DNA of 64,000 nt from Pseudomonas migulae NBRC 103157 (GCF_002091715.1 NZ_BDAG01000002.1:186001-250000), one strand, 5' to 3'. Counted from the first letter of the stretch, positions 34,925-45,457 are shown. Program-made: numbers and translations. The notes: generated from the sequence alone by a model not told the origin.

Positions 34925-35869
34925 TCACACACTATTTTTGCGCGGCAGCAACGTGACCCAGTAACGGGTTCGGGAATGCACCTCCAGCGGCAGACTGGCC
35001 GCGAGCAGCGCGAGGACGCGATCAGTGTCGTCCAGCAGGAAACTGCCGGTGACGTGCAATGTTTCCAGCTCCGGCTCCCAGCGCAGAACGCCCGCTCGGT
35101 AAGTGCCGAGCTCGCGCAGGAAATCGCCCAGCGGCTGGTTCTTCGCCATCAGCACACCTTCGCGCCAACCGGGAGCAAGCGCATCGAATGGCGTGATCGC
35201 TCCGGCACCCACCGCTTGAAGGCTGACCTGCTGACCGCCGCGCACCGCCAGCACTGGCCCCTGCAAGGGCTGCAACTGTACGGAGCCATTGAACACCGAC
35301 ACTCGACAGCCTTGCGCGTGCTGGCGAACGCAGACTTCGCTTTGACTGACGATGACATTTCCGAATTTAGTCTGAATCGTCAGCGGCGTTGTACTCGTCA
35401 CCTTCAGCGACAGTTCGCCCTCGATCAATTTCACCCGGCGGTTCTGCATATCCACATCGACGGCGCTGGCGGTGTTGAGTTGCAAGGAACTGCCATCGGT
35501 GAGCTGCACTTTTTTGCGCTCGCCAGTGGCGGTGTGCAGGTCGGCACGCCAGGCATCCAGCGGTAATTGTCGGCTGATCAGCCAGGCCGTCGGCACCAAC
35601 GCCACGGCGCCCAATGCGCGCTTGAGCACCACGCGCCGCCCCGGATCAGGACGATCCAGACTGCTCAACGCCAACCCTGAAGGCAGATCGGCGAAACGCT
35701 GACGCAAGGCTTGCGCCTTCTGCCAGGCATGCTGGTGAGTGGCACAAGTATCAAGCCAACGCTGTAAATTCACTCGATCCTGCTCATTGGCACCGCCAGA
35801 TTCCAGCAACGCAAGCCACTGCGCCGCAGCACGGACAGCCTGATGGGCATCGGACGTTTGACTGTTCAC
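34925..35869 (-). CDS. FecR-type anti-sigma / signalling protein
   Basis: A 314-residue inner-membrane protein. An N-terminal cytoplasmic part (AAAQWLALLESG, DRVNLQRWLDTCATHQHAWQ, the DUF4880 motif) precedes a single membrane helix (VALVPTAWLIS, about residues 88-101) and the periplasmic FecR domain (TGERKKVQLTDGSSLQLNTAS). It should hold the sigma factor inactive until the receptor binds its siderophore. It overlaps the sigma gene by four bases. Confidence 0.93.
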   Translation of the reverse strand: MNSQTSDAHQAVRAAAQWLALLESGGANEQDRVNLQRWLDTCATHQHAWQKAQALRQRFADLPSGLALSSLDRPDPGRRVVLKRALGAVALVPTAWLISRQLPLDAWRADLHTATGERKKVQLTDGSSLQLNTASAVDVDMQNRRVKLIEGELSLKVTSTTPLTIQTKFGNVIVSQSEVCVRQHAQGCRVSVFNGSVQLQPLQGPVLAVRGGQQVSLQAVGAGAITPFDALAPGWREGVLMAKNQPLGDFLRELGTYRAGVLRWEPELETLHVTGSFLLDDTDRVLALLAASLPLEVHSRTRYWVTLLPRKNSV

Positions 35870-36375
35870 AGGTCCACCAACAGGCAGTGCTCGTAGGCTT
35901 GCGCCATGTAGCGCTTGATCGTGCGCTCGGACACTTCCAGGCGCTCGGCAATTTGCTGGTAATTCAAGCCTTCGAGCTGACTCCAGAGAAACGCCCGTCG
36001 CACGGCCCTCGGCAGTCCATCGAGCAGCTCATCCAGCGCTTGCAGGGTTTCCAGCAGCAGCCAGCGCTGTTCCGGTGATGGCGCGCACGCTGCGGGCATC
36101 GACGCCAATGCGGCCAGGTAAGCCTGCTCCAGACTGCGACGCTGATAGAAATTGCTCAGCAGGCGTTTTCCCACGGTCAGCAGATAGGCACGGGGCTCTT
36201 TCAAGTCGGCGATCCGCTGGGAGCTGGCCAGCAAACGCAGGAACGTATCCTGGCTCAGGTCCGCCGCATCACAGCCGTTGCCCATACGTCTTCTCAACCA
36301 GCTTTCAAGCCAGCCACGGTGATCGCGGTACAGGTCGTGAAGGGTTTGCTCCTTCGGCAGCGCTGCATCACTCAT
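35866..36375 (-). CDS. ECF sigma factor, FecI type
   Basis: A 169-residue iron-starvation sigma factor with region 2 (LYRDHRGWLESWLRRRMG, ADLSQDTFLRLLAS, EPRAYLLTVGKRLLSNFY) and region 4 (AFLWSQLEGLNYQQIAERLE, SERTIKRYMAQAY). It drives the receptor gene when released by FecR. A Fur box 31 bp upstream of its start links it to iron limitation. Confidence 0.95.
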   Translation of the reverse strand: MSDAALPKEQTLHDLYRDHRGWLESWLRRRMGNGCDAADLSQDTFLRLLASSQRIADLKEPRAYLLTVGKRLLSNFYQRRSLEQAYLAALASMPAACAPSPEQRWLLLETLQALDELLDGLPRAVRRAFLWSQLEGLNYQQIAERLEVSERTIKRYMAQAYEHCLLVDL

Positions 36376-36406
36376 TTCAAGAAGCCCTGTGCCAGGAGTT
36401 ATCGTA

Positions 36407-36425
36407 AATGAGAGTGATTCTAATT
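36407..36425 (-). promoter_or_regulatory. Fur box upstream of the FecI-type sigma gene
   Basis: AATGAGAGTGATTCTAATT follows the Fur consensus pattern (AATGAGAATGATTATCATT) with three differences, and sits 31-50 bp before the sigma gene start. Confidence 0.75.
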
Positions 36426-36521
36426 AATGTCAGCACTGTGAACCAAGTCCTTTATGCATCGCACGGGCAGAAAGTTGGTCCTGGAAAGACTGGAGTGGCA
36501 TAAAAGCCAAATTTCAGACAC

Positions 36522-36553
36522 AAAAAACCCCGGTCTTTCGACCAGGGTTTTTG
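36522..36553 (-). terminator. Terminator of the tRNA operon
   Basis: A stem AAAAACCC-C-GGTC / GACC-A-GGGTTTTT with loop TTTC and one mismatch, ending in a U-run on the minus strand, about 70 bp past the last tRNA-Asp. Confidence 0.75.
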
Positions 36554-36624
36554 CTATCGACGCGAAGATAAACCAGTGGCTTTCTTCGTAGCTCCAAGGC
36601 GTTCAGTGGGCCTTGAGGCAGATA

Positions 36625-36701
36625 TGGCGCAGCGGACGGGACTCGAACCCGCGACCCCCGGCGTGACAGGCCGGTATTCTAACCGACTGAACTACCGCTG
36701 C
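36625..36701 (-). tRNA. tRNA-Asp(GTC), second copy in the operon
   Basis: A 77-nt cloverleaf: acceptor GCAGCGG/CCGCTGC, anticodon loop CTGTCAC (GTC), T loop TTCGAGT, CCA encoded. It is identical to the copy at 36804-36880. Confidence 0.97.
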
Positions 36702-36803
36702 GTATCGCTTTGGACTTGCGTCCTAACTCGTCTGATTGAAGTTTCGAGACTTTTCAATCTCTCTTTCAATCTCGAATCAGGGATAAACCTGACTCGGAAA
36801 ATA

Positions 36804-36880
36804 TGGCGCAGCGGACGGGACTCGAACCCGCGACCCCCGGCGTGACAGGCCGGTATTCTAACCGACTGAACTACCGCTGC
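36804..36880 (-). tRNA. tRNA-Asp(GTC), first copy in the operon
   Basis: Same 77-nt sequence as 36625-36701. The 102-bp spacer between the two differs from the flanks, so this is an old tandem duplication kept identical in the tRNA. Confidence 0.97.
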
Positions 36881-36934
36881 GCGTCGGTGGAGGCTTTTCA
36901 GCTTCCATCTTGCTTTCGCAAGACTCTCAAGAAG

Positions 36935-37010
36935 TGGTGGGTGATGACGGGATCGAACCGCCGACATTCTGCTTGTAAGGCAGACGCTCTCCCAGCTGAG
37001 CTAATCACCC
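36935..37010 (-). tRNA. tRNA-Val(TAC)
   Basis: A 76-nt cloverleaf: acceptor GGGTGAT/ATCACCC, anticodon loop CTTACAA (TAC), T loop TTCGATC, CCA encoded. It is first in the Val-Asp-Asp transcription unit. Confidence 0.97.
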
Positions 37011-37031
37011 TTTGCTTCTCTGAGGCCGCGA

Positions 37032-37060
37032 AATTTACGCATCTAACGAAGCTAAGTCAA
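37032..37060 (-). promoter_or_regulatory. Promoter of the Val-Asp-Asp tRNA operon
   Basis: TTGACT (37060-37055), a 17-bp spacer and TAAATT (37037-37032), followed by the GC-rich discriminator TCGCGGCC, typical of growth-rate-controlled stable-RNA promoters. Confidence 0.85.
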
Positions 37061-37128
37061 TAGCCTGCTTGAAGTTTTTCTGAAAAAGACAAAATCGTGT
37101 CATTCGGGGCGACGTTGGCAACAGTGAG

Positions 37129-37226
37129 ACCGCCTTCGCGAGCAAGCCCGCTCCCACAGTAGACCGCATTTCTCCAGGCAGCCCGAGATCTACTGTGGGA
37201 GCGGGCTTGCTCGCGAAAGCAGCGGT
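37129..37226. repeat. REP inverted pair
   Basis: Arms CTTCGCGAGCAAGCCCGCTC + CCACAGTAGA and their complement around a 26-bp centre, in the gap between the tRNA promoter and the end of the SDR gene. Confidence 0.88.
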
Positions 37227-37267
37227 ACATTCAACATAAATGCTGAAAAAAATCGCCCCTGTCCGAA

Positions 37268-38044
37268 TTACTCGCTGTAAATCATCTTCTTGGTCATGCC
37301 GCCATCGACCACAAACTCCTGGCCCGTGACGAAACCCGCATTCTTCGACAGCAGCCAGGCAACCATCGCCGCCACGTCCTCGACCGTCCCTACCCTGCCC
37401 GCCGGATGCTGCGCATGGTCGGCTTTGGTGAGTGGCTCGGCACGCCGCACGGAAGGATCTCGCGCATCGATCCAGCCAGGACTGACGGCATTGACGCGAA
37501 TTTCCGGACCCAGGCTGATCGCCAACGCGTGAGTCAGGGCCAGCAGCCCGCCCTTGCTCGCCGCGTAAGCCTCTGTGTCGGGTTCTGACTGCCCGGCACG
37601 GGTCGAGGCCAGATTGACGATTGCCCCGCTGTGAGCACGCAGGTACGGCGCACAGTGCTTGGCCAATAACATCGGCCCGCTGAGATTCACCGCCAGCACC
37701 CGATTCCAGTAAGCCAGATCAAGGCTTTCCAGGGTGATGTTGTGCGGATCGGCCACTGCCGCGTTGCACACCAACGCATCCAGACGCCCGAACTGCCCCA
37801 GCACTTCGGCAACGCCCAGCGCGACCTGCCCCTCATTCGAGACGTCCATGGCGATGAACCAGGCGTTCTCACCCAGCACCTTCGCCACTTTCGAACCACG
37901 CACACGGTCCAGGTCCGTCAACACCACCTGCCAGCCTTCGCTGATCAGCCAGGCTGCGATCCCCAGACCGATGCCCCGCGCAGCACCGGTTACCAGTGCA
38001 ACGCGGCCATTGGAACCGGTTGTCGGGATGGACAACTCGATCAC
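37268..38044 (-). CDS. Short-chain dehydrogenase/reductase
   Basis: A 258-residue classical SDR: cofactor site [21 protein letters not shown], catalytic Ser in [13 protein letters not shown] as YxxxK, PGWID, and the C-terminal [11 protein letters not shown]. Substrate unknown; glucose- or 3-oxoacyl-type reductases have the same layout. It follows metZ with a 4-nt overlap, as in other pseudomonads. Confidence 0.92.
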   Translation of the reverse strand: MIELSIPTTGSNGRVALVTGAARGIGLGIAAWLISEGWQVVLTDLDRVRGSKVAKVLGENAWFIAMDVSNEGQVALGVAEVLGQFGRLDALVCNAAVADPHNITLESLDLAYWNRVLAVNLSGPMLLAKHCAPYLRAHSGAIVNLASTRAGQSEPDTEAYAASKGGLLALTHALAISLGPEIRVNAVSPGWIDARDPSVRRAEPLTKADHAQHPAGRVGTVEDVAAMVAWLLSKNAGFVTGQEFVVDGGMTKKMIYSE

Positions 38045-39252
38045 AAGGCAGCCAACCCGCGCGCCAGATCGGCCTGCAGGTCGGCCACGTCTTCCAGACC
38101 GACCGCAATGCGGATCAGGCTGTCACGAATACCCGCCGCCTCACGTTCCTGTGGCGCCAGACGGCCGTGAGAGGTGGTGCTCGGGTGGGTGATGGTGGTT
38201 TTACTGTCACCGAGGTTGGCGGTGATCGAAATCAACCGGGTCGCATCGATAAAGCGCCAGGCGCCCTCTTTGCCACCCTTGACCTCGAAACTCACCACGG
38301 CGCCGAAGCCTTTCTGCTGACGCTGGGCCAACTCGTGCTGCGGGTGGCTTTTCAGGCCGGCGTAATGGACTTTCTCGATACCGTCCTGCTGCTCCAGCCA
38401 CTCGGCCAGTTGCTGCGCGTTGGCACAATGCGCCTTCATGCGCAGGCCCAGGGTTTCGAGGCCCTTGAGGAAAATCCAGGCATTGAACGGGCTCAAGGTT
38501 GGCCCGGCAGTGCGCAGGAAACCGACCACTTCTTTCATCTGCTCGCTACGACCGGCGACAACACCGCCCATGCAACGGCCCTGGCCGTCGATGAACTTTG
38601 TTGCCGAGTGCACGACGATGTCCGCACCCATCTTCAGCGGCTGCTGCAACGCAGGCGTGCAGAAGCAGTTGTCCACCACCAGCATCGCGCCTTTGGCGTG
38701 AGCGATTTTCGCCAGCTCAGCGATATCCACCAGCTCGGCCAGCGGGTTGGACGGCGACTCGACGAACAGCAATTTGGTGTTGGCCTTGATCGCCGCATCC
38801 CAGCCGGACAGATCCGCCAGAGGCACGTAATCGACTTCGATGCCGAAGCGCTTGAAGTACTTCTCGAACAGGCTGATGGTCGAACCGAACACGCTGCGCG
38901 ACACCAGCACATGGTCGCCGGCGCTGCACAGGCTCATTACCACCGCCATGATCGCGGCCATGCCTGTGGCGGTGGCCACCGCTTGCTCAGCGCTTTCCAG
39001 CGCGGCAATGCGCTCTTCGAACGCGCGCACGGTCGGGTTGGTGTAGCGCGAGTAAACATTACCCGGCACTTCCCCGGCGAAACGCGCGGCCGCGTCGGCG
39101 GCGGTACGGAATACGTAGCTGGAAGTGAAGAACATCGGATCACCGTGTTCGCCTTCCGGCGTACGGTGCTGACCGGCGCGTACGGCCAGGGTATCGAACG
39201 CTACGCCTTCGAGGTCGCTGTCCAGCCGACCGGCATCCCAATCCTGACTCAT
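38041..39252 (-). CDS. metZ: O-succinylhomoserine sulfhydrylase
   Basis: A PLP enzyme making homocysteine directly from O-succinylhomoserine and sulfide, the methionine route of Pseudomonas. It has 403 residues of the Cys/Met-metabolism PLP family: [35 protein letters not shown] with the cofactor Asp, and [17 protein letters not shown] with the Schiff-base Lys. Its place behind purF matches the known pseudomonad order. Confidence 0.96.
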   Translation of the reverse strand: MSQDWDAGRLDSDLEGVAFDTLAVRAGQHRTPEGEHGDPMFFTSSYVFRTAADAAARFAGEVPGNVYSRYTNPTVRAFEERIAALESAEQAVATATGMAAIMAVVMSLCSAGDHVLVSRSVFGSTISLFEKYFKRFGIEVDYVPLADLSGWDAAIKANTKLLFVESPSNPLAELVDIAELAKIAHAKGAMLVVDNCFCTPALQQPLKMGADIVVHSATKFIDGQGRCMGGVVAGRSEQMKEVVGFLRTAGPTLSPFNAWIFLKGLETLGLRMKAHCANAQQLAEWLEQQDGIEKVHYAGLKSHPQHELAQRQQKGFGAVVSFEVKGGKEGAWRFIDATRLISITANLGDSKTTITHPSTTSHGRLAPQEREAAGIRDSLIRIAVGLEDVADLQADLARGLAAL

Positions 39253-39289
39253 GCTGTCACTCCTTGCCCTACTCGGTAATAGACACGAA

Positions 39290-39377
39290 ACCGGCCTGTA
39301 GGAGTATGCCTTGCCCGCGAAGGGGCCTTTGGGAACGCCAAAAGCTTCGCGGGCAAGCCATGCTCCTACAGGCCGGT
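39290..39377. repeat. REP inverted pair (second class)
   Basis: Arms ACCGGCCTGTAGGAGTATGC + CTTGCCCGCGAA and their complement around a 24-bp centre. The arm sequence (TTGCCCGCGAAG) differs from the CGCGAGCAAGCCCGC class. It lies between purF and metZ in the middle of a leftward run, so it may lower readthrough. Confidence 0.85.
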
Positions 39378-39384
39378 CGTTTAC

Positions 39385-40890
39385 TCAGTTGTTGTACAGA
39401 TCGATGATCGCGCTGACTGCCTGCGTCTTGACCTTGGAGGCATCGTTACGTGCCTGCTCGATCTTGTTCAGGTAAGCCTCGTCGACGTCGCCGGTGACGT
39501 ACTGGCCATCAAACACCGCGCAATCGAACTTGTCGATCTTGATCTTGCCGCCACCCACCGCTTCGATCAAGTCAGGCAAGTCCTGATAGATCAGCCAGTC
39601 TGCGCCGATCAGATCAGCCACATCCTGAGTCGAACGATTGTGAGCGATCAGCTCATGGGCGCTCGGCATGTCGATGCCGTAGACGTTCGGGTAGCGAACG
39701 GCCGGTGCCGCGGAGCAGAAGTAGACGTTTTTCGCGCCGGCTTCGCGGGCCATCTGGATGATCTGCTTGCAAGTGGTGCCGCGAACGATCGAGTCGTCCA
39801 CCAGCATCACGTTCTTGCCGCGGAATTCCAGTTCGATGGCGTTGAGCTTCTGGCGTACGGACTTTTTCCGTGCGGCCTGGCCCGGCATGATGAAGGTCCG
39901 GCCGATGTAGCGGTTCTTCACGAAGCCTTCGCGGAACTTGACGCCCAGGTGGTTCGCCAGCTCCAGCGCCGCGGTGCGGCTGGTGTCCGGAATCGGGATG
40001 ACCACGTCGATGTCGTGATCCGGACGCTCGCGCAGGATCTTCTCGGCGAGCTTCTCGCCCATGCGCAGACGGGCTTTATAAACCGAGACGCCATCGATGA
40101 TCGAGTCCGGACGCGCCAGGTAGACGTGTTCGAAGATGCACGGAGTCAGGGACGGGTTGGTTGCGCACTGACGGGTATGCAGCTTGCCGTCTTCAGTGAT
40201 GTAGACCGCTTCGCCCGGCGCCAGGTCGCGAATAAGGGTGAAGCCGAGCACGTCCAGGGACACGCTTTCGGAGGCGATCATGTACTCGACGCCTTCGTCG
40301 GTATGACGCTGGCCGAAGACGATCGGGCGAATGCCGTGCGGGTCGCGGAAACCGACGATGCCGTAGCCGGTCACCATCGCAACAACGGCGTAACCACCCA
40401 CGCAACGGTTGTGCACGTCGGTCACGGCGGCGAACACGTCTTCTTCGGTCGGCTGCAGCTTGCCGCGCTGGGCCAGCTCGTGCGCGAACACGTTCAGCAG
40501 TACTTCCGAATCGGAGTTGGTGTTGACGTGGCGCAGGTCAGATTCGTAAATCTCCTTGGCCAGCTGCTCAACGTTGGTCAGGTTACCGTTGTGCGCCAGG
40601 GTAATGCCGTAAGGCGAGTTGACGTAAAACGGTTGAGCTTCGGCCGAAGTCGAGCTGCCCGCGGTCGGATAACGCACATGGCCAATGCCCATGTGGCCGA
40701 CCAGGCGCTGCATGTGACGCTGATGGAACACGTCACGCACCAGGCCATTGTCCTTGCGCAGGAATAACCGGCCGTCATGGCTGGTCACGATACCGGCAGC
40801 GTCCTGGCCGCGGTGCTGGAGGACGGTTAGCGCGTCATACAGCGCCTGATTGACGTTCGACTTACCGACGATACCGACGATGCCACACAT
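39385..40890 (-). CDS. purF: Amidophosphoribosyltransferase
   Basis: First committed step of purine synthesis: PRPP + glutamine to phosphoribosylamine. The protein has 501 residues starting MCGIVGIVG, where Cys2 becomes the N-terminal nucleophile after Met removal. An upstream ATG (40899) would bury this Cys and is rejected. The N-terminal Ntn amidotransferase domain is complete, and the PRTase domain shows [16 protein letters not shown]. It lies between cvpA and metZ. Confidence 0.97.
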   Translation of the reverse strand: MCGIVGIVGKSNVNQALYDALTVLQHRGQDAAGIVTSHDGRLFLRKDNGLVRDVFHQRHMQRLVGHMGIGHVRYPTAGSSTSAEAQPFYVNSPYGITLAHNGNLTNVEQLAKEIYESDLRHVNTNSDSEVLLNVFAHELAQRGKLQPTEEDVFAAVTDVHNRCVGGYAVVAMVTGYGIVGFRDPHGIRPIVFGQRHTDEGVEYMIASESVSLDVLGFTLIRDLAPGEAVYITEDGKLHTRQCATNPSLTPCIFEHVYLARPDSIIDGVSVYKARLRMGEKLAEKILRERPDHDIDVVIPIPDTSRTAALELANHLGVKFREGFVKNRYIGRTFIMPGQAARKKSVRQKLNAIELEFRGKNVMLVDDSIVRGTTCKQIIQMAREAGAKNVYFCSAAPAVRYPNVYGIDMPSAHELIAHNRSTQDVADLIGADWLIYQDLPDLIEAVGGGKIKIDKFDCAVFDGQYVTGDVDEAYLNKIEQARNDASKVKTQAVSAIIDLYNN

Positions 40891-40931
40891 GCGACGCAAC
40901 CCCTACTTAATGGATCTGAACTGAACACAAC

Positions 40932-41492
40932 TCACTGAGGCGTTTTGGCCGTCGGCAAGAGGTGCTCCTTGAACGGTATTTCAGCGGGTACGCTGATACC
41001 GCTGGCAAGCCACTGACTGCTCCACCCAAGGATCAGGTTTTTGGACCAGTCTGCGACCAATAGAAATTTTGGCACGAGCTGCGACTGTTGCCACCACCCG
41101 TCCTGCTGTACCGGCCCCAGGCTCAACAGCCCGACCGCCACGACCACCAGCAACACGCCACGCGCGGCGCCGAAGGCCATGCCGAGGAATCGATCGGTCC
41201 CGGACAACCCGGTGACGCGTACCAACTCGCCGATAAGATAATTGATCATTGCGCCTACGATTAACGTGGCGACAAACATGATGGCACAGCCCGTGATTAC
41301 ACGAGCCGATGGCGTTTCGATGTATCCGGCGAGGTACTCGGACAATGCACCACCGAACATCCAGGCGACGACTCCTGCGATGATCCAGGTCACCAGCGAC
41401 AATGCTTCTTTCACGAAGCCGCGGCTCAGACTGATCAATGCGGAGATGGCGACGATTGCAACGATCGCCCAGTCAACCCAGGTAAATGGCAC
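40932..41492 (-). CDS. cvpA: CvpA family membrane protein
   Basis: A 186-residue inner-membrane protein with four hydrophobic helices (starting FTWVDWAIVAIVAISALISL). The family was first linked to colicin V production, and is now tied to envelope homeostasis and, by its constant neighbour purF, to purine metabolism. The usual dedD-cvpA-purF order is kept. Confidence 0.94.
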   Translation of the reverse strand: MPFTWVDWAIVAIVAISALISLSRGFVKEALSLVTWIIAGVVAWMFGGALSEYLAGYIETPSARVITGCAIMFVATLIVGAMINYLIGELVRVTGLSGTDRFLGMAFGAARGVLLVVVAVGLLSLGPVQQDGWWQQSQLVPKFLLVADWSKNLILGWSSQWLASGISVPAEIPFKEHLLPTAKTPQ

Positions 41493-41590
41493 AGTGCAGC
41501 CTACAGACGGATAAGGCGGCGCATTTTAGCAGAGCCCATGGCTATCGGTAAGCTGCGATTGTCAGTGCATTTCAAATCGGGGCGATAGTT

Positions 41591-42256
41591 TTAATTGCGC
41601 TCAGGCTGGAAACGCACCACAAAGCCCTTGAGGTTCTTCTGGCGACCCAACAAGTCGCGCAGACGATCGGCTTCGGCACGCTCGATCAGCGGCCCGACGA
41701 ACACCCGATTTTTACCGTCGGCCGTGCGGATATAGGCGTTATAGCCCTGACTGCGCAGGTCTTTTTGCAGGCTTTCGGCACTGGCACGGCTCGACAGGCT
41801 GGCCAGTTGCACTGACCAACTGACCGACAGACCATTGGCGTCGACGCGGCTTTGAGTCGTATCCGGCTTGCCCGGTGCAGCAGTGATCGGCTGGCTTGGC
41901 GCAGTCGTTGGCTTGTTGACCGGAGCCGGTGCTGGAGGCGGCGTTACCGGTTTCGCGGCAGGCGCAGGCGCGACGGGCGCCGTCGGTGCGATCGGCAGCG
42001 ATGGCTCTTCCTGCTGGGCGATATCGTCATCACTCGGCACGGGTTCTTGCGGCAAGGCTTGAGGCTCGGGCACGACCACCGGCTCAACCTGAACCTGCGG
42101 CACCGAAGGCGCTTGCGGTGCAGCCGGTGCTTCGACTGTGACCTGACGCTGTTCATCCTGGCGGGAAAACAGCATCGGCAGGAAAATCACTGCCAGTGCC
42201 ACCAGCACCAGGGCGCCGACCATGCGCTGTTTGTAGGCCTTATCCAGCAATGCCAT
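41591..42256 (-). CDS. dedD: DedD-like SPOR-domain division protein
   Basis: A 221-residue bitopic protein: short cytoplasmic start [11 protein letters not shown], one membrane helix (MVGALVLVALAVIFLPMLF), a long Pro/Ala/Val linker (about residues 45-140) and a C-terminal SPOR domain (SWSVQLASLSSRASAESLQ, then RVFVGPLIERAEADRL). It binds septal peptidoglycan. The start at ATG 42256 follows GGAGGAAG and overlaps the folC stop by 17 bases. Confidence 0.93.
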   Translation of the reverse strand: MALLDKAYKQRMVGALVLVALAVIFLPMLFSRQDEQRQVTVEAPAAPQAPSVPQVQVEPVVVPEPQALPQEPVPSDDDIAQQEEPSLPIAPTAPVAPAPAAKPVTPPPAPAPVNKPTTAPSQPITAAPGKPDTTQSRVDANGLSVSWSVQLASLSSRASAESLQKDLRSQGYNAYIRTADGKNRVFVGPLIERAEADRLRDLLGRQKNLKGFVVRFQPERN

Positions 42257-43547
42257 TTGCCGCTTCCTCCGTGGAGCGCCGGGCCAGCCATTCAAGGGCC
42301 TCGGCAACACAATAAAATGATCCGAACAACAGAATCTCGTCGTCGCTCGTCGCCAGTGCGCACTGCCCTTCCAGGGCGGAAGCCACACTGTCATAGGACG
42401 CTACCGACGCACCAAGGTTCTGCAACGCCCCGTGCAAGTCGGCAACCGGTCGCGCCCGCGGTGAATCCAGCGGTGCAACAGCCCAGTGCTGGACACTAGC
42501 ATTCAATTCGCCAACAACACCATCCAGGTCCTTGTCCGCCAGCAATCCAAACACCGCCAGACGCTTGCCGACCGGTGGCCGGGCAGCCAGGCGACGAGCC
42601 AGATACTCGGCCGCATGAGGGTTATGCCCCACATCCAGCAACAGGTTCAGACGCTTGCCCTGCCAGTCGAACTGTCGGCGATCGAGACGCCCGACCACTT
42701 TCGTGGCTTTCAGGGCCTCAATGATTTGCGTATCCACCCAAGGCAAACCGAGCAGCAGATAGGCTTGCAACGCCAGTGCGGCGTTTTCCATCGGCAGATC
42801 GAGCAACGGCAAATCCCGCAGCTCGACTGCTCGCCCTTGAGCGTCAAGACCGCGCCATTGCCAATTGTGATCGGTCACGCCGAGATCAAAATCACGCCCA
42901 CGCAGGAAAAACGGGCAAGCCAGCTCGCGCGCCTTGTCCAGCAGAGGCTGAGGAGGATTCAGATCACCACAGAGCGCAGGCGCGCCCTGGCGGAAGATGC
43001 CGGCTTTCTCAAAAGCCACGGATTCACGAGTGTCGCCCAGATAATCGGCGTGATCAACGCCGATGCTGGTCACCAGCGCCATGTCGGCATCCACCACGTT
43101 GACCGTGTCCAGACGCCCACCCAGGCCGACTTCAAGCACCACGGCATCCAGCGCAGACCGCTGAAACAGCCAGAACGCCGCCAGGGTGCCCATCTCGAAA
43201 TACGTCAGGGACGTCTCGCCACGACCCGCCTCTACCGCAGCGAAGGCTTCGCACAGCTCGGCGTCAGTCGCTTCGACGCCGTTGACCTGCACCCGTTCGT
43301 TGTAACGCAGCAGGTGCGGAGAATTGTAGACACCGACTTTCAGACCCTGCGCCCGCAACAACGAAGCCACGAATGCACAGGTAGAACCCTTGCCGTTGGT
43401 GCCGGTGACCGTGATCACCCGAGGCGCCGGCTTGCCCAGCCCCATGCGGGACGCTACCTGTTGCGAGCGCTCAAGGCCCATGTCGATGGCCGAAGGGTGC
43501 AACTGCTCAAGGTAGGCGAGCCACTCGCCAAGGGTACGCTCAGTCAT
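42240..43547 (-). CDS. folC: Folylpolyglutamate / dihydrofolate synthase
   Basis: Adds glutamate to dihydropteroate and to tetrahydrofolates. It is 435 residues of the Mur-ligase fold: the P-loop [18 protein letters not shown], the Mg/ATP region [17 protein letters not shown] with DxE and Lys ligands, and the C-terminal ligase domain ([18 protein letters not shown]). It overlaps accD by four bases. Confidence 0.96.
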   Translation of the reverse strand: MTERTLGEWLAYLEQLHPSAIDMGLERSQQVASRMGLGKPAPRVITVTGTNGKGSTCAFVASLLRAQGLKVGVYNSPHLLRYNERVQVNGVEATDAELCEAFAAVEAGRGETSLTYFEMGTLAAFWLFQRSALDAVVLEVGLGGRLDTVNVVDADMALVTSIGVDHADYLGDTRESVAFEKAGIFRQGAPALCGDLNPPQPLLDKARELACPFFLRGRDFDLGVTDHNWQWRGLDAQGRAVELRDLPLLDLPMENAALALQAYLLLGLPWVDTQIIEALKATKVVGRLDRRQFDWQGKRLNLLLDVGHNPHAAEYLARRLAARPPVGKRLAVFGLLADKDLDGVVGELNASVQHWAVAPLDSPRARPVADLHGALQNLGASVASYDSVASALEGQCALATSDDEILLFGSFYCVAEALEWLARRSTEEAANGIAG

Positions 43548-44464
43548 ATGTTGGCAGGCACCGGCGGAACCACGATCGGCTCGATGGGTGCCGCGACGAA
43601 TTTCGGCGTCGGCTTGCCGGTCAGTTGCGCCAGCAGGTTGCCCAGGCGTGGACGCAGTTCCTGACGGTGAATGATCATGTCGATCGCACCATGCTCCAGC
43701 AGGAATTCGCTGCGCTGGAAGCCTTCCGGCAGTTTTTCGCGAACGGTTTGCTCGATCACGCGCGGACCGGCGAAGCCGATCAGGGCTTTCGGCTCGCCGA
43801 CGATGACGTCGCCGAGCATCGCCAGGCTGGCGGAAACGCCGCCGTAGACCGGGTCGGTCAGCACGGAGATGAACGGAATGCCCTCTTCACGCAGACGCGC
43901 CAGCACCGCGGAAGTCTTGGCCATTTGCATCAGGGAAATCAGGGCTTCCTGCATCCGCGCGCCACCGGAAGCGGCAAAGCAGATCATCGGGCATTTGTTT
44001 TCCAGGGCGTAGTTGGCGGCGCGCACGAAGCGCTCACCGACGATGGCGCCCATGGAACCGCCCATGAAGGAGAATTCGAAGGCCGAAACCACCACCGGCA
44101 TACCCAGCAGCGTGCCACTCATGGAGATCAGCGCGTCTTTCTCGCCAGTCTGCTTTTGCGCAGCGGTCAGACGGTCCTTGTACTTCTTGCCGTCACGGAA
44201 TTTCAGGCGGTCGACCGGCTCCAGGTCCGCACCCAGCTCGCTGCGGCCTTCGGCGTCGAGGAAAATGTCGATACGGGCGCGTGCGCCGATACGCATGTGG
44301 TGGTTGCACTTGGGGCAAACGTCCAGGGTCTTTTCCAGCTCCGGACGATACAGCACAGCCTCGCAAGACGGGCATTTGTGCCACAGACCTTCAGGCACCG
44401 AGCTCTTCTTGACCTCGGAACGCATGATCGAAGGGATCAGTTTGTCTACTAACCAGTTGCTCAT
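43544..44464 (-). CDS. accD: Acetyl-CoA carboxylase carboxyltransferase beta subunit
   Basis: With AccA it transfers the carboxyl group from biotin to acetyl-CoA in fatty-acid synthesis. It has 306 residues. The N-terminal zinc ribbon is intact (CPSC and CPKC pairs, residues about 28-50), and the carboxyltransferase crotonase fold follows ([19 protein letters not shown]). The start at ATG 44464 follows GGAGAAAG; the frame is open farther upstream without support. Confidence 0.97.
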   Translation of the reverse strand: MSNWLVDKLIPSIMRSEVKKSSVPEGLWHKCPSCEAVLYRPELEKTLDVCPKCNHHMRIGARARIDIFLDAEGRSELGADLEPVDRLKFRDGKKYKDRLTAAQKQTGEKDALISMSGTLLGMPVVVSAFEFSFMGGSMGAIVGERFVRAANYALENKCPMICFAASGGARMQEALISLMQMAKTSAVLARLREEGIPFISVLTDPVYGGVSASLAMLGDVIVGEPKALIGFAGPRVIEQTVREKLPEGFQRSEFLLEHGAIDMIIHRQELRPRLGNLLAQLTGKPTPKFVAAPIEPIVVPPVPANI

Positions 44465-44674
44465 GCTTTCTTTCTCCAGTACCGGCGGCCCGAACGCTCT
44501 GGTTCGCAGCCCCGCGTATGCCCTTGAGCTAAATTCATGTGTGTGGCGATGATCGGTGGATGGCCGGGTCAGTGAAGCGTGACCTGCGTACAACCCATCA
44601 ATCCTCAGCCGTGCCTGCTTTGTGCAGCGCAGTGCATTTTGGGACGGCGGCAGTCTGCCAGCCGTCACATCGAC
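44465..44674. other. Gap between trpF and accD without a gene
   Basis: With the REP element to its left this forms a 306-bp gene-free interval inside a leftward cluster. It probably holds the accD promoter. I see no RNA gene or clear palindrome in this part. Confidence 0.5.
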
Positions 44675-44774
44675 GTAGGAGCTGTCGAGTGAAACGAGGC
44701 TGCGATCTTTTGATCTTGCTTGTCGAAAACCAAAGTCAAAAGATCGCAGCCTCGTTTCACTGGACAGCTCCTAC
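44675..44774. repeat. REP inverted pair (third class) touching the trpF stop
   Basis: Arms GTAGGAGCTGTCGAGTGAAA + CGAGGCTGCGATCTTTTGATC and their complement. The left-hand TAG stop of trpF (44773-44771) lies within the right arm. The same class (CTGCGATCTTTTGATCTT) recurs at 61006-61094. Confidence 0.88.
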
Positions 44775-45394
44775 AAGCTGCTGCGTACCGCGTTAATGAA
44801 TGCCTGAATCTTTGCGTGATCCTTGATGCCCTTGCTCGCCTCCACCCCACCACTGACGTCTACGGCATACGGCCGAACCCTTGCAATCGCTTCGGCGACG
44901 TTATCCGGCGTCAAGCCGCCCGCCAGGATGATCGGCTTGCTCAAGCCTTGCGGTATCAGAGACCAGTCGAATGCTTCGCCGGTTCCGCCGGGTACGCCTT
45001 CAACGTAGGTGTCGAGCAGGATACCGCTGGCGCTTGGAAACGCATCGCATGCCGCCGCGATATCGTCGCCGGCCTTGACCCGCAGCGCCTTGATGTACGG
45101 TCGATGCCAGCCTTCACAGTCGGCAGCGGTTTCGTCGCCGTGGAACTGCAACAGGTCCAGCGGTACGGCGTCGAGCAACTCTCCCAACTCGCAGCGGCTG
45201 ACGTTGACGAACAAGCCCACAGTGGTCACGAACGGCGGCAGCGCCTTGATGATGTCGCGCGCCTGCTGGAACGTCACGGCCCGCGGGCTCTTGGCGTAAA
45301 ACACAAACCCGATCGCATCCGCGCCAGCCTCGACCGCCGCCAACGCATCTTCTATGCGGGTAATCCCGCAAATCTTGCTGCGAACGGCTGACAT
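44771..45394 (-). CDS. trpF: Phosphoribosylanthranilate isomerase
   Basis: Isomerises phosphoribosylanthranilate in tryptophan synthesis. It has 207 residues of TIM-barrel fold with the catalytic Cys in [13 protein letters not shown] and the catalytic Asp in AVDVSGGVE. Phosphate-binding segments [14 protein letters not shown] and VDVSGG are intact. It stands between truA and accD as in other pseudomonads. Its stop codon is formed by a REP arm. Confidence 0.97.
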   Translation of the reverse strand: MSAVRSKICGITRIEDALAAVEAGADAIGFVFYAKSPRAVTFQQARDIIKALPPFVTTVGLFVNVSRCELGELLDAVPLDLLQFHGDETAADCEGWHRPYIKALRVKAGDDIAAACDAFPSASGILLDTYVEGVPGGTGEAFDWSLIPQGLSKPIILAGGLTPDNVAEAIARVRPYAVDVSGGVEASKGIKDHAKIQAFINAVRSSL

Positions 45395-45457
45395 GTCGAT
45401 AAAACCTCAGGGCAAATCCGGGAAAGTCCCGGATGGTAACAAATGCGTTCGAGGGCG

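Noticed and set aside
36576..36845. Protein genes across the tRNA-Asp region
   Set aside because: The frames are read through tRNA genes; their peptide (MAQRTGLEPATPGVTGR...) is the well-known translation artefact of tRNA-Asp.
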